A DNA stretch of 64,000 nucleotides. Origin: Opitutaceae bacterium. GTDB taxonomy: Bacteria; Verrucomicrobiota; Verrucomicrobiia; Opitutales; Opitutaceae. The notes below the pieces were generated by a model. The model searched no databases. It had not been told where the DNA came from and saw only the letters and a list, made by a program, of their open reading frames with translations. This document shows, piece by piece, positions 51,752 to 61,769 of the stretch (positions are counted from its first letter, which is position 1; each line of letters begins with the position of its first letter). A program made the translations under genes and the position numbers. The stretch covers positions 124,001-188,000 of the forward strand of contig JANQRT010000072.1 in NCBI GenBank assembly GCA_028284385.1. The letters are read 5' to 3'.

Positions 51752-54460
51752 TTAGAAGCTGAACTTGCTGGATAGACGATAATAGCGCGGGCGATTGTAG
51801 CTGCGCCCATAGCGCTGGGTATCATCGAAGAGATTGTAGACGTTAAGCTGGAGATGCAGCTTTGTCCCGTTATCGAACGACTTGCGGTAGCCGAGCGTAA
51901 AATTGACGTTCGTTTTGTCTTTGATCTTCGAGCTCCTTGGCTTGTCGGGATCATTTTCATCGAAAAGGCGCGATCCATCAGACGAAGAGCCGCTAATGTA
52001 TTCACGCTCGTCTTCCCACTGCACGCCGAAACCGATGCTTAGTCCGGTCAGAGGACCTTCGATAAACCTGTAGTTATTATACAAGGACGCTGCATTTTCG
52101 GGCGTGTCGTCAAGGCTCTCGCCATTATTGAGATTTCCACTATACGTAGACGCCCTTAGCGGATCTTCAAAGGCGTCCGGTCCACCACCATATCGACCGT
52201 TGTCAGAGCTTCTGGCAATCCAAAGATCGACCGGCGCGAGCTTGGAGTAAGGAAGGTCGACGAATCTAGCTCCATGAGTGATTTCGCGTTCGACGTGGGC
52301 GAACGAGAATGTGGTCTGCCAATTTTCTTCAGGCGAGAAAATCAGTTGAAAATCCCAACCTTTCGACTTGTCGTCGACGGCTACGTCTGTTCCGCGGTTG
52401 CGCACGCTTGGATTATTGACAGGCACGCCAAAGGAATCGGAACGATTGCCCGTTCCCATCCAGTTGCCTTCGGAAGCGTAGTCGAGAATATGCTGGCGAT
52501 CGTTCGCGGTTCGCTCGGGATCGACGGTGTTTTCCTCGTTATCCCAATAATAGGAACGCGAACCGTCCCCGCCGCCCCAAAGCCAGTAGGTAAGAGGCTG
52601 GGATTCGTCATATCCGCCACGTTGGTTGTTGCGCTTGGGAGCGGGAGCCCACCATACGAAACGCGTCGTATTTTCGCGTTCGATTTTGAACGCGCTAATA
52701 GTACCGGACAGCTTGTTTTCGATTAGGTCGAATTTGATTCCCGCTTCGAGGCTATCAGCAGTGGTAGGATCGAAGGCCTTGCCAGCGCCGTCAGTCTTCC
52801 CATAAACCGGAAATAGACCACTTGATTGCAATGCATAAACCGACAGCGAATCGTTAACGCCATAAGTGATACCGATTTGCGGACTTGTTTCTTCCGAAGG
52901 CCCTGAGAGCCTCCAGGAAATGTCCTCGACGGCTTCGGTATCCGGGTCGCGATCCGTCACTCTGGAGTCATTGCGATCATGTCGCAGACCTGCCACAACA
53001 TGAACGCGATCGTTGAACAGATCGCCCTGATAGACGAAGTAATATCCTTGATCGGTGTCGCGGACTTCCTGGTTCTTCACTGGCCTGAAGACGGGAGAGC
53101 CGCCGAATTGGTTGTCCCATCGGAAATAGGAGTAATCTTCGATACCATGATAGAACATTTCAGTGCTATCGTTTTCCTTAGTGTGGGAATCGGTAGTCTG
53201 GTGGAGGGTCCCGAAAAGAATGCGATGCAGGTTTTCACCGACTTCGAATTCATAGGTCGCTTCCGCGCGATATTGCTGAGTGTCGGTAACGAAACTTTGA
53301 GTTTCCCACCAATACCGGAGGCTGGCATTGACGAATTCTTGCGTTCCTCCGCCTTCAGAACGGGCAATGTGGCTGGGTTTCCAGATTTCGGACGGCCCTT
53401 GATCCGAAACAATCTGAGTGCCGACAATGTTGCCGCTATCGTAGTCGAACTTGGACTGATTGGCAGCCACGAGAAACGCCCATTGGTCATTTATTTGATG
53501 CGTCGCTTCGATAAGCGCGTTATGGTTTGAGAAGGCTCGGGTGGTGTCTGGTCCGCTCCACCGAAAAGTAGAGGGGCGCGGCGAAGGCAGCTCGCGAGCC
53601 ACGTCCCTTTCGGCGCTGGTGCCCGATGCGGAGTTGCCCAGACGAGTGAAGCCAATGCCAATACGATCGACGTCCTCGTATTCGAGATCCAAGAGAACAG
53701 TCGTTTTCTCGTTCGGCTTGTATTCGAATACGGGAGAAATGAAGTTGACCGTGCGAGTGTTGAAGTCAGTCCAATCGTCGCGATCGTCGCGAACCGCATT
53801 GATGCGAAAGCCAAAGGCTTCGCTTAACGGTCCAGTAGCTTCGTAGCCGACGCGATACATGTTGTCACTCCCAACCATCAATGTCACTTCCTGCTGTTGC
53901 TCGGCGCTCGGGCGTTTGGTCGAGTAGTTGACGATGCCGCCGAAGTTGCCGATTCCGTATAGAAGGGCTGCAGGGCCGCGCACAATCTCGACGCGACCAA
54001 TGTTTGCAGTATCTGAACCATGGGTACGACGAAAACCATTGCGGAGCGATACGGTAGTTTCGAATCCGCGAATCTTGATGCGAGCCTCGTTTTTGCCTTT
54101 ATGGGGATCCTGGAAATCGACGGTTCCGAAAGCGGGCGCCTGCAGCTCGTCGCGGACGATGCCAGCGCTGTATTGAAGAGCTTCTTTTAGATCGAGAGCC
54201 CCGGTATCGTCGATGAATTCGCGAGTAATGACTTCGATCGGCATTGGGATGTCCTTGATCGCCGTATTAAGCCGACTGCCGGAAATAGTGTTGGTAGCTC
54301 GGTATCCAACATCTTGGGATGAGTCGACTTGAAATGGAGAGAGTGTGAAAACATACTCTTCAGCGTCTTGAGCGTTAGCAGAGAGCGAGGCGAGCAGGCA
54401 ATATGCCGCCGAAAGAACGGTGGCTAGCTTGGGCGCGAGTCTTGAGGCTGTCTTATTCAT
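51752..54460 (-). CDS. TonB-dependent outer-membrane receptor
   Basis: Outer-membrane active transporter of 902 residues from the ATG at 54460. A signal peptide (LATVLSAAYCLLASLSANAQ) is followed by a putative TonB box near EYVFTLSPFQV. The plug domain (about 45-170) has SGSRLNTAIKDIPMPIEVIT, IKIRGFETTVSLRNGFRR and VEIVRGPAALLYGIGNFGGIVNY. The 22-strand barrel follows and ends in the terminal aromatic RLSSKFSF. The LSPFQV start is typical of the expanded receptor families of Opitutae. A LacI-family regulator is divergent next door, which suggests an oligosaccharide or glycoside as substrate rather than siderophore. Confidence 0.93.
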   Translation of the reverse strand: MNKTASRLAPKLATVLSAAYCLLASLSANAQDAEEYVFTLSPFQVDSSQDVGYRATNTISGSRLNTAIKDIPMPIEVITREFIDDTGALDLKEALQYSAGIVRDELQAPAFGTVDFQDPHKGKNEARIKIRGFETTVSLRNGFRRTHGSDTANIGRVEIVRGPAALLYGIGNFGGIVNYSTKRPSAEQQQEVTLMVGSDNMYRVGYEATGPLSEAFGFRINAVRDDRDDWTDFNTRTVNFISPVFEYKPNEKTTVLLDLEYEDVDRIGIGFTRLGNSASGTSAERDVARELPSPRPSTFRWSGPDTTRAFSNHNALIEATHQINDQWAFLVAANQSKFDYDSGNIVGTQIVSDQGPSEIWKPSHIARSEGGGTQEFVNASLRYWWETQSFVTDTQQYRAEATYEFEVGENLHRILFGTLHQTTDSHTKENDSTEMFYHGIEDYSYFRWDNQFGGSPVFRPVKNQEVRDTDQGYYFVYQGDLFNDRVHVVAGLRHDRNDSRVTDRDPDTEAVEDISWRLSGPSEETSPQIGITYGVNDSLSVYALQSSGLFPVYGKTDGAGKAFDPTTADSLEAGIKFDLIENKLSGTISAFKIERENTTRFVWWAPAPKRNNQRGGYDESQPLTYWLWGGGDGSRSYYWDNEENTVDPERTANDRQHILDYASEGNWMGTGNRSDSFGVPVNNPSVRNRGTDVAVDDKSKGWDFQLIFSPEENWQTTFSFAHVEREITHGARFVDLPYSKLAPVDLWIARSSDNGRYGGGPDAFEDPLRASTYSGNLNNGESLDDTPENAASLYNNYRFIEGPLTGLSIGFGVQWEDEREYISGSSSDGSRLFDENDPDKPRSSKIKDKTNVNFTLGYRKSFDNGTKLHLQLNVYNLFDDTQRYGRSYNRPRYYRLSSKFSF

Positions 54461-54672
54461 AGCAAAACGGATAGTTCGGTTTGATAGCATGAGTTATTGG
54501 GTGGGGGATTGTCGGGGGATGGGACGAGGAGTGTTTCGGGCAGGAGCTCGAATTCGCATCGGCAGCGATCGATTAAAGAGAGAGCGTTATGCGGCAGAGA
54601 AGCGCCGAAAATTTCGCCATCTCTGGAAAGAAAATCTAAGTGTTCGCTAAAGTGGATTGGGCGACATCATGT

Positions 54673-54724
54673 GTTGAAACTTGTCTGTTCGCGATCCGCA
54701 TGACAAAACGGGATCAGTTGAAAC
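54673..54724 (+). promoter_or_regulatory. repeated GTTGAAAC in the receptor/regulator intergenic region
   Basis: GTTGAAAC occurs at 54673-54680 and 54717-54724, 44 bp apart start to start, about four helical turns. The second copy continues as TGAAACGTTAAA with a central CG step like LacI-family operators, though its symmetry is imperfect. Candidate operator half-sites for the adjacent regulator. Confidence 0.3.
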
Positions 54725-54734
54725 GTTAAATGAA

Positions 54735-55757
54735 ATGGGGGTAAGAGAAGTAGCGAAGCAGACTGGATTCTGCGTAGCGACCGTTTCGTTGGCCCTGCGC
54801 AACAGTCCTAAGATATCCGAGCGTACGCGCCGTATCGTGCGCGAAAAGGCCAACGCTCTGGGATACGCTCCTAATCCCGAAGTGACGCGGCTTATGACGC
54901 AACTGCGATCACAGCGCGCATCCCAAAACCAATCGGCCCTCGGCCTGATTTCTCTCTGGGGCCCGCCACTCCCTAGAGGCGCTCGCGAACATATCAACCT
55001 GCTGATTAGGTGCTTGGAAACACGAGCCTTACAGCTCGGTTTTAGCCTGGATATTCTGCGATTAAACGAACCTGGAATGACCGGGCGTCGCTTGCATGAG
55101 ATTCTTTTAGCGCGAGGTATCGAAGGCGTAATAGTTTTGGGTTCGCCCACGTGGCAGAAAAGCATCGGTATGGACCTGGATCCGTTTGCCCATACGACCT
55201 TAGGCTACAGTATCGACATCAATTCAGACCGTGTATGCGAGGACCAATACAAAGACATGGTCAAGGTGATGACAAAACTGACCGGTCTTGGCTATCGCCG
55301 TCCCGCTTTGCTGTTGAACGCCGATCTGGAAAAGCGCGTTTTCCACCATTACTCGTCGGCTTTTCTAATGTACTACTACCATCACTTGAAGCCCGCCTCT
55401 CCAGCCATTTTGGTCTTCGATGAGTTCTCGCCCGCAACCTTTAAATCATGGATGGAAAAAGAACGCCCAGATGCGCTGATCATCGGCCAGGAGCCCCCGT
55501 CGTTCGAAATCATCCTTGAATGCTTGGGAGAGCACAGGCTTTCCGCACCGGACGACATTGGAATCGCTCATCTGGATTTGCTGGAAAAAATGGATACAGT
55601 TTCTGGCATTAGGCAGAATCGCGAACTCCTAGCCCACACGGCAATCAATCGAGTGGTAAGTCAACTCTATCGCGGCGAACGCGGTATTGCAGATAGGCCT
55701 ACAGTCGAATTCGTCGAAGGAAGCTGGATCGACGGCAATACGACCCGAATGATGTAG
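54735..55757 (+). CDS. LacI family transcriptional regulator
   Basis: A 340-residue regulator from the ATG at 54735; a TTG at 54681 would add 18 residues. The N-terminal helix-turn-helix is VREVAKQTGFCVATVSLALR followed by the hinge SPKISERTRRIVREKANALGY. The rest is a periplasmic-binding-protein-like ligand domain (about 62-330), with GVIVLGSPTW and GIAHLDLLE. It is divergent from the TonB receptor and probably controls it in response to a sugar. Confidence 0.92.
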   Translation: MGVREVAKQTGFCVATVSLALRNSPKISERTRRIVREKANALGYAPNPEVTRLMTQLRSQRASQNQSALGLISLWGPPLPRGAREHINLLIRCLETRALQLGFSLDILRLNEPGMTGRRLHEILLARGIEGVIVLGSPTWQKSIGMDLDPFAHTTLGYSIDINSDRVCEDQYKDMVKVMTKLTGLGYRRPALLLNADLEKRVFHHYSSAFLMYYYHHLKPASPAILVFDEFSPATFKSWMEKERPDALIIGQEPPSFEIILECLGEHRLSAPDDIGIAHLDLLEKMDTVSGIRQNRELLAHTAINRVVSQLYRGERGIADRPTVEFVEGSWIDGNTTRMM

Positions 55758-56054
55758 CAAGAGTATCTCCTAGGCCGATCGCGCCAGCTATAAAAGAGTG
55801 TTCAACTAAGTCTACTTTATTAAATGAGTTCAAATGAACTCTTCATCTCCCATCATTTTGGATGGAAAATGAAATTTATTGGTTTAACGAAGCCGAGGTA
55901 AGAGGGAAGGTCTCGAAAATCGGTACCGACTTTCCTTGTGACTAATCAGACACGCTTGCACCCGCTATTTACACCCGTCTTCGTGTGGCTATTTTGAACA
56001 CATAAGCTTGCATAACAGGCAAGAATATGAGCAAAAGAACACCTTTCACAGGTT
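55758..56054. other. 297-bp gap between the LacI gene and tRNA-Met
   Basis: No gene is seen. A 6-bp stem GAGTTC/GAACTC with AAAT loop at 55826-55841 may end the LacI transcript. A perfect 10-bp palindrome TCGGTACCGA at 55920-55929 resembles a LacI-type operator core but has no promoter or gene beside it. Confidence 0.4.
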
Positions 56055-56129
<75 letters not shown>

Positions 56130-56199
56130 GCCTTCGCCAAGGCTACGGCTTGGCAAGCCAGCTGGGTATAGGCCAAAGCGTGGAGTGTCCCAAAAGACG

Positions 56200-57090
56200 T
56201 CACAAAGCGAGCTCGCCTTGAGCGTAGCGTTTTTGGGCTTCCTTAAAATGGTTTTTCATTTCCATTTCTTCAAGCAGGGAAAATAGCGACCCGGGATCGA
56301 CTATGCCTTTTTCAACCTTCTCTGGAGGTTTGGCCAGATGCAAAGCGATGATTTTCTGATTGATTGAAAGCTGATCGGCCAAATCGGGAACGATGTTCTG
56401 GAAACGGACGGGCTTAAGTTCGGCAGCATTTTGCAGAATTCCTTCAATGGTTCTGTATTCGAGCAACCACTTCGAAGCGGTTTTCGGACCACAACCAGGA
56501 ACGCCTGGAATATTATCCGAAGTATCTCCAATAAGCGAGAGATAATCAGCCATCATGGAAGGGGGAACGCCATATTTCTTCTCTACGCCTGGGGGATCCA
56601 GATCCCTCCAGCCTAAACGCGGATTTGCCGTTGGCGGTGGCAGAAGCATATGGATACGATCATTCACGCATTGAGCGAAATCCTTGTCGGCGCTTACGAT
56701 TAAAATCCTATCATCATCGTTTTCTCGATACAACTGAAACGCATAAGCCGCTAAAAGATCGTCTGACTCAACGCCTTCTTTTTCCACCAGAGCAAAGCCC
56801 ATCGCTCTGGTTATATCCTTGATAATCGGAACCTGCTTTTCGAAATCCTCAGGCGTTTCGCCACGATTGGCCTTGTATTCAGGAAGCAACTCCAGCTTGT
56901 CCTGAGCTCCTCCTAAGTCGAAAAACACGACGACTTCGTCAGGCTGCTGATCATCCAGCAGCTTCCACATCGAACCAATCCAGCCGTAAAGGGCATTGGT
57001 CGGAAATCCGTCCGAGCGTGTAAGACCGGCTACTGCATAATAAGCGCGAAAAGCCATGTTGAAGCCATCGACGAGGAGGTGTTTTGCCAT
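56200..57090 (-). CDS. stand-alone 5'-3' exonuclease (FEN/PolA N-terminal domain type)
   Basis: A 296-residue flap endonuclease-like protein equal to the N-terminal domain of DNA polymerase I. Metal-binding acidic residues lie in LLVDGFNMAFRAYYA, VVFFDLGG, EGVESDDLLAAYA, ILIVSADKDFAQCV and LIGDTSDNIPGVPGCGPKTA; the last is the helix-hairpin-helix region (about 190-215). It probably removes RNA primers or flaps. The polymerase portion is not fused. It is downstream of nothing on its own strand and ends 70 bp from tRNA-Met. Confidence 0.94.
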   Translation of the reverse strand: MAKHLLVDGFNMAFRAYYAVAGLTRSDGFPTNALYGWIGSMWKLLDDQQPDEVVVFFDLGGAQDKLELLPEYKANRGETPEDFEKQVPIIKDITRAMGFALVEKEGVESDDLLAAYAFQLYRENDDDRILIVSADKDFAQCVNDRIHMLLPPPTANPRLGWRDLDPPGVEKKYGVPPSMMADYLSLIGDTSDNIPGVPGCGPKTASKWLLEYRTIEGILQNAAELKPVRFQNIVPDLADQLSINQKIIALHLAKPPEKVEKGIVDPGSLFSLLEEMEMKNHFKEAQKRYAQGELAL

Positions 57091-57106
57091 GCGCTATCCT
57101 CGCGCG

Positions 57107-57183
57107 ATCCCTAGAGGGATTTCAAATCCGAAATCGAATAGTTGGACATGTGCTTCCTGATTCGGAACGTCCTAGACGTTCCG
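57107..57183. repeat. two palindromes between the exonuclease and the pilus cluster
   Basis: ATCCCT/AGGGAT at 57107-57120 (2-base loop) and CGGAACGT/ACGTTCCG at 57163-57183 (5-base loop). They sit upstream of the exonuclease start. The second resembles a dispersed repeat type in this lineage, from recollection only. Confidence 0.5.
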
Positions 57184-57202
57184 CTACATCAACAAGAAAG
57201 CA

Positions 57203-57225
57203 GCGGCATGTTTAAAACATGCCGC
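57203..57225 (-). terminator. hairpin ending the pilus-like cluster
   Basis: A perfect 11-bp stem (57203-57213 with 57215-57225) lies 12-34 bp beyond the secretin stop codon. On the minus strand the following bases are TGCTTTCTTG, a moderate T-rich tract. It fits the end of the five-gene transcript. Confidence 0.65.
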
Positions 57226-57236
57226 CTTAACAAAGT

Positions 57237-59822
57237 CTATTGGGCCCTCGATTCGCTACCTCCAGGAGTAACGATAGTAGGATTCTGATACATCGAGCCA
57301 GGGCGCACGCCACGCAATGTTTGTCGCTTAGGCGAACCACCGGGACTGACCAGATTCGCCGAAACGAAGATCAGCAAATTGCGCTTGGATGAACTCTCGC
57401 CCTCGGAACGGAAAAAACGTCCGAACAAAGGAATGTCCCCAAAGAAAGGCACCTTATCCTTCACGGTTATAACGTCCTCGCGGGTGAGTCCGCCCATCAC
57501 CACGGTCGCCCCGTCCCAGATGGTTACCTTGGTCGAGAGCTCACGTACGGAAAAAATCGGCTGGAAGAATCCTGCGGGAGCCTTCACCACACGATTCCCT
57601 GAGATGGCAATACTCGGTCCCCCGTATTCAACAAACCCTTCGAATTCGGTAACCGTTGGATTCATGTCCAGGGTGATGCTGTAGTCGTCTTCTTCCACAA
57701 TAGGCGTAACAGCCAGCTCGACGCCAATATTTCTCGTCTCGAAATCTTCGGGGGTTCCCGGAGTAATCGTGACGCCTGCAGATCCACCCGCCAATGAACC
57801 TGTAGCCGTTCCTACATTACTCTCGGTATCGCCATAGCGGGTAGGATAGCGGAATTCCTGGCTGACATTGATCTCGGCCTCGTTACCCGACAACACCGTT
57901 ACCTTCGAAGAACTGAGAAGGTCGGAACCGGAAGATTGGGAAAGGGCTCGAATCGCGACATTCAGATCGATAGTATCCAAACTTCCTATAACATTGGTGA
58001 ATGGAACGCTATCGATTCCCAAAGGAATCGATCCCGGCAAGTCTGGAGGTATGATACTATCGATGACATTTCCATCAATTACAATCGGACTTCCAACGAG
58101 AGTAGCGGAATTAGCCCCGGCAACGCTTCGTAGTGAACTTTGAAATACTTCACCCGTTTCAAAGTGCCCGTCAGGAGGACCATCTGGATAGCGGGAAGCA
58201 GGATAACGTTGCGTATTAACCATCCAATCGAATCCAAGCTCTTCAATAATCCCCTCCTGCACCTCAAGGAATTTCGCTTCGATTTCGACCTGTTTAACGT
58301 CGGTGTAACGATTAAGAATATTTCGGATACGGTCTAGATTGCGGATCGTTTGCGTCACAATCATGGCCGATCCATCGTAAGCCAAAGAGCTGCCTTCCGT
58401 TCCTGCGAAATCGACCCCGGCTTGTTGTAGGAAGTTTCTGATTACGGAAGCGTCTCCTGCCACACCGCTGGCGGCGGAATCCAGAGTATCGTCAAGAGCA
58501 AACGGATCGTCCTCTAGAGTATCTGAGCTCGTCGCGGTAGACATGCCCGTCATTCGGATCACGGTAGACCGGGAAACAGGGAAAACATCCGTCGTCAAAT
58601 TGCGTCGCTCGCCACCGGGGCGTAGAACCACGGCATCGGGTTGAACTTCATATTGGAAGCCAACCATTTCTGAAATGAAATCCAGGATACGTTTCAGTGA
58701 AAGGCCACGAACAGTGAGATTTACCGTTGGATTAAGCTCATCCGGATCGAGCAGGACGAGATTAACGCCTCGTGGCCCAGAATCGGTACTGTCAAACTCT
58801 TCGGAAATCGCGCTGAGCGTATTGACCACGACATTGAGATCCAAATCAGTAAAATCCACCTCTGAAATGATAATGCTGTTGAGCTTTTGCAGAAGGGGAG
58901 CGGGCCCCATAACCGTAGGATTAATGTCAGGACGCTCTTCGTAAATCCCCGGTCGCTGCCAAGCGCTAGAAACTTCTTCCAGCAGTTGTTCACGCGTCTT
59001 CAGCTTGTTGAGGTAGGCCATAGACTGACGTTCACGCGAGATCCTCACCAAGAAGCTTTTAGCCATAGCATTATTCGGATCGAGGGCTTCAATTTGCTTG
59101 AAAGTCGCTTCAGCTCCATCGATGTCACCTGCAAAAAATTGGCTTCTACCCCGCAGGGAGAGCGCTTCGATCTCCTCTTGAAGGTTCACAAAATCAGGGC
59201 TGATTTGCTCGATAGGAAGCGATCCTGAGTTCGAGGGACTGACCGAGCTTCGTTTCGCTTCAAACATGGATTGCTGCCTCAGGATATCTCTCTCCTCTCG
59301 CTTCAAATCATCGATGAGGGTTTGGGTCATGGGATTGGGCTCGAGCGTTTCAATCGCCTTCTCAATAGTCTGCAAAGCCAAAGTAAAATCTCCGCGACGC
59401 GATTGCCTGAGAGCGATTTCCCGGATTTCACGAGCGCTCTGCATGGTTTTTTCAATACGCTCCGCTTCCAGCCTGGCCAGGTACTCGGCTTCGCTCTGCA
59501 GGGCCGCTCCACGATCGGCGGAAACAGTCGTATTGGAAACTCCGCTCGCCCCAAGCTGAGCCTGCTCGGCTATCATATTCTCCACGTTCCTCAGAATACG
59601 TTGAACCGATGAATCGTCAGGCGTTATCTCAAGGAGTTCCAAAAGCCGCTGCCTCGCCGTATTCAAATTTCCAGCATCTCGAGCCTGCAATGCCTCGGAC
59701 ATCAACCGAATTTTGGTATCGATTTCGCTTTGAGCAAATGCTTGCGGAAAGCCTAGGCCCGCAAAGGCCAGCAATCCGGCAAGAAACGCGAAACGTCGAA
59801 GGAGGGAATGTTTAATTTTCAT
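57237..59822 (-). CDS. pilus-type secretin, Amuc_1098-like
   Basis: Outer-membrane secretin of 861 residues. A signal peptide (FAFLAGLLAFAGLGFPQAFA) is followed by TPR-like helical repeats (about 30-280), then an N-domain with FTDLDLNVVVNTLSAI and LSLKRILDFISEMVGF. The secretin domain (about 510-840) has VKQVEIEAKFLEVQEGI, EINVSQEF and VMGGLTREDV. It matches the Amuc_1098 family in layout: TPR start, N-domains, secretin. It is the last gene of the cluster, 26 bp after the Amuc_1099-like gene. No pilin or ATPase gene is adjacent. Confidence 0.9.
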   Translation of the reverse strand: MKIKHSLLRRFAFLAGLLAFAGLGFPQAFAQSEIDTKIRLMSEALQARDAGNLNTARQRLLELLEITPDDSSVQRILRNVENMIAEQAQLGASGVSNTTVSADRGAALQSEAEYLARLEAERIEKTMQSAREIREIALRQSRRGDFTLALQTIEKAIETLEPNPMTQTLIDDLKREERDILRQQSMFEAKRSSVSPSNSGSLPIEQISPDFVNLQEEIEALSLRGRSQFFAGDIDGAEATFKQIEALDPNNAMAKSFLVRISRERQSMAYLNKLKTREQLLEEVSSAWQRPGIYEERPDINPTVMGPAPLLQKLNSIIISEVDFTDLDLNVVVNTLSAISEEFDSTDSGPRGVNLVLLDPDELNPTVNLTVRGLSLKRILDFISEMVGFQYEVQPDAVVLRPGGERRNLTTDVFPVSRSTVIRMTGMSTATSSDTLEDDPFALDDTLDSAASGVAGDASVIRNFLQQAGVDFAGTEGSSLAYDGSAMIVTQTIRNLDRIRNILNRYTDVKQVEIEAKFLEVQEGIIEELGFDWMVNTQRYPASRYPDGPPDGHFETGEVFQSSLRSVAGANSATLVGSPIVIDGNVIDSIIPPDLPGSIPLGIDSVPFTNVIGSLDTIDLNVAIRALSQSSGSDLLSSSKVTVLSGNEAEINVSQEFRYPTRYGDTESNVGTATGSLAGGSAGVTITPGTPEDFETRNIGVELAVTPIVEEDDYSITLDMNPTVTEFEGFVEYGGPSIAISGNRVVKAPAGFFQPIFSVRELSTKVTIWDGATVVMGGLTREDVITVKDKVPFFGDIPLFGRFFRSEGESSSKRNLLIFVSANLVSPGGSPKRQTLRGVRPGSMYQNPTIVTPGGSESRAQ

Positions 59823-59848
59823 AGCGGGAAGAATTAAGGTGGTGTGGA

Positions 59849-60796
59849 TCAGCCGTTCGGGTCGCGCGTCTTTGGAATCCTAGGGCGGATGGCAAACGGA
59901 CTCGTCACATTCTCGGTTTCATGGAGATTTTTCAATGATCTGCTATTGGAGGGCGGGGTCAATAGCCTCGAACGACGTTGGCTTCCATCGAGGGAAATTC
60001 TAGTTACCATAGCTTCAGGCGGATGAGCGGATAGGTCTCCGATTATGTAAAAACCGGTTTCCAATTCCACCTGCGACCCCTCGCGCACTATGTGGATGGA
60101 TCCATCGCCTTTAGAACGGAAACGAGCCTCCAAATCGGAATAAAGCTTCGTCTCTCTGTTGGTGAGATAAATTTCTTCTCCCGTATCGTAATCTCTAATA
60201 CGAGCGACTCCTACTTTTTCAAACACTGGCATGCCGCCATCCTGCTCGACCTGCATCTGCTTTACTTCAAAGGATTCTATTTTCGCCCCAGCTTCGACAA
60301 GAAGCTTACCTGGCCTGGCGAGCATTAGATTGCCGCTTGGGAGATATTTGAGATAGGCAACAAAACTGCCTTCCTGCCCAGCATATCCGACGAGCTGAAG
60401 TCGATAGGGTCGAGGCCTCACTTCGAGCAACTCCAGCCCAAAGGCATTAGTATCCGGCTCGGCAAGACGAGCTACTAGGTCGGGCGGAGTGACGGCGAAC
60501 TCCTGATTAATGGGATTGTAATAAATGACTGGCGGCGTGAAAAGGTCGAACACCCACTCGCTGCCTCGAGCCTGATTCTCCGGACTCGACCAGGATTCCT
60601 TCGGGCTCGGTCTTACCTCGGCCTCGTATCGATCGACATTCACCTTCTGATCCGAAAGCATGGGTCGTTGGGTACGAGTAAGCGTATCCAAATTTCTAGA
60701 GCTAAAGTAATTGGATACGCCAATCGCTATGAAAACGATCATAGCCCCGATGAGAATCAGCTTATCGAGAAATTCAGCTAGCCTAAATTTCAACAT
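59849..60796 (-). CDS. pilus-like system protein, Amuc_1099-like
   Basis: A 315-residue inner-membrane protein. I chose the ATG at 60796, which has a perfect AAAGGAGG Shine-Dalgarno sequence, over a TTG at 60838. One transmembrane helix (LILIGAMIVFIAIGVSNYF, about 12-30) precedes a periplasmic region of beta-rich segments (RPRPYRLQLVGYAGQ, VGVARIRDYDTGEEIYLTN). Position and length fit the Amuc_1099 family, possibly a PilP-like link between the inner-membrane proteins and the secretin. It overlaps the upstream gene by 14 bp. Confidence 0.85.
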   Translation of the reverse strand: MLKFRLAEFLDKLILIGAMIVFIAIGVSNYFSSRNLDTLTRTQRPMLSDQKVNVDRYEAEVRPSPKESWSSPENQARGSEWVFDLFTPPVIYYNPINQEFAVTPPDLVARLAEPDTNAFGLELLEVRPRPYRLQLVGYAGQEGSFVAYLKYLPSGNLMLARPGKLLVEAGAKIESFEVKQMQVEQDGGMPVFEKVGVARIRDYDTGEEIYLTNRETKLYSDLEARFRSKGDGSIHIVREGSQVELETGFYIIGDLSAHPPEAMVTRISLDGSQRRSRLLTPPSNSRSLKNLHETENVTSPFAIRPRIPKTRDPNG

Positions 60797-61760
60797 CCCC
60801 ACCCTCCTTTCGTTGAGCAACCCCCAAAGGAGGTTCAAACTCCTGAGCCGAAGAAATGAACTCTACGGTCACCACAAACAGGGATTCGTTTTCCGATATG
60901 ATAGGCACTTGAGCGGCTTCGATCAAACTACTGTCCAATTCCGTATTGAAAAAAGGATTATCGATAATGGCGGATCGATCCATTTTCTGACCCTCTTCGT
61001 CAATCAATTCCACTTCCACCGTGTTGATCGAAAAAGGCAGGGTCGAATTCACGATACGATTCAAAAAGTTTCTCAGGCTAATGGACTGACCCTTGAAAAC
61101 GAGGCGGAAGCCTTGGGATTCAAATACCTCCGCATCAGGTACGCAGCTTTGAAAATCGGTAAGAAATGGGCCAGATCGATACTCAGTAAATCGTGGAGAA
61201 GGTCCGCTTTTCTCATAGGGTTCACGCTGGATCGCGACGAATTCGCTGATTCCCGAATCAAGCAAGGAGCGAAGAAGAATATTCATGATCTTCACTTGCT
61301 TATGCACCACCTCGATGCGATCCGGTTCGGGGCCTACGTTCACATACTCTTCGAAGCCGAAGCGCGTCTCGGAATCGAAAACGATGCCATTATTTTCAGA
61401 AAGATTACGCATTTCCTGCGCGTACCGGGCAATCTCGAAAAACGCGTCCGTACGAGTTGGAGGAGATTGTCCGAAAAAGAGATCCGGATCGTAAGTATTG
61501 AGATTCAAAGCGGAGCTGGCCTTTTGAAAAACGGAATAAAGCTCAGCATAGTTGGCTTCCAGCTCCTCAAGATTGGCCTTGGTAGGCGACGGAACGCTCT
61601 TCAAATAGCCATCGATCATCCCGCTCTTACGTTCGTACTCCAAGACCAGCTCGTCAATGCGTTGTTGGTTCTTCGATACCATCCACATGCTGGCAACGAC
61701 GGCGCCTAGCATGACGCCGAAGATGCTGTAGAAGATGGGATTGCGTTTAAACCATTCCAT
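60783..61760 (-). CDS. PilO-like pilus protein, Amuc_1100-like
   Basis: A 325-residue protein with one N-terminal transmembrane helix (FYSIFGVMLGAVVASMWMVS, about 10-29), a coiled coil (NQQRIDELVLEYERKSGMI) and a periplasmic domain. The segment around HKQVKIMNILLRSLLDSGISEFVAIQ aligns by eye with Akkermansia Amuc_1100, and the length is close to its 317. It is the PilO-like piece of the machine. It lies 9 bp after the PilM/PilN fusion. Confidence 0.85.
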   Translation of the reverse strand: MEWFKRNPIFYSIFGVMLGAVVASMWMVSKNQQRIDELVLEYERKSGMIDGYLKSVPSPTKANLEELEANYAELYSVFQKASSALNLNTYDPDLFFGQSPPTRTDAFFEIARYAQEMRNLSENNGIVFDSETRFGFEEYVNVGPEPDRIEVVHKQVKIMNILLRSLLDSGISEFVAIQREPYEKSGPSPRFTEYRSGPFLTDFQSCVPDAEVFESQGFRLVFKGQSISLRNFLNRIVNSTLPFSINTVEVELIDEEGQKMDRSAIIDNPFFNTELDSSLIEAAQVPIISENESLFVVTVEFISSAQEFEPPLGVAQRKEGGDVEI

Positions 61761-61769
61761 GAGGAGGAC

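Noticed and set aside
60711..61709. Plus-strand open frame of 332 codons
   Set aside because: It is antisense to the PilO-like and Amuc_1099-like genes, which have membrane helices, a strong ribosome-binding site and family similarity.
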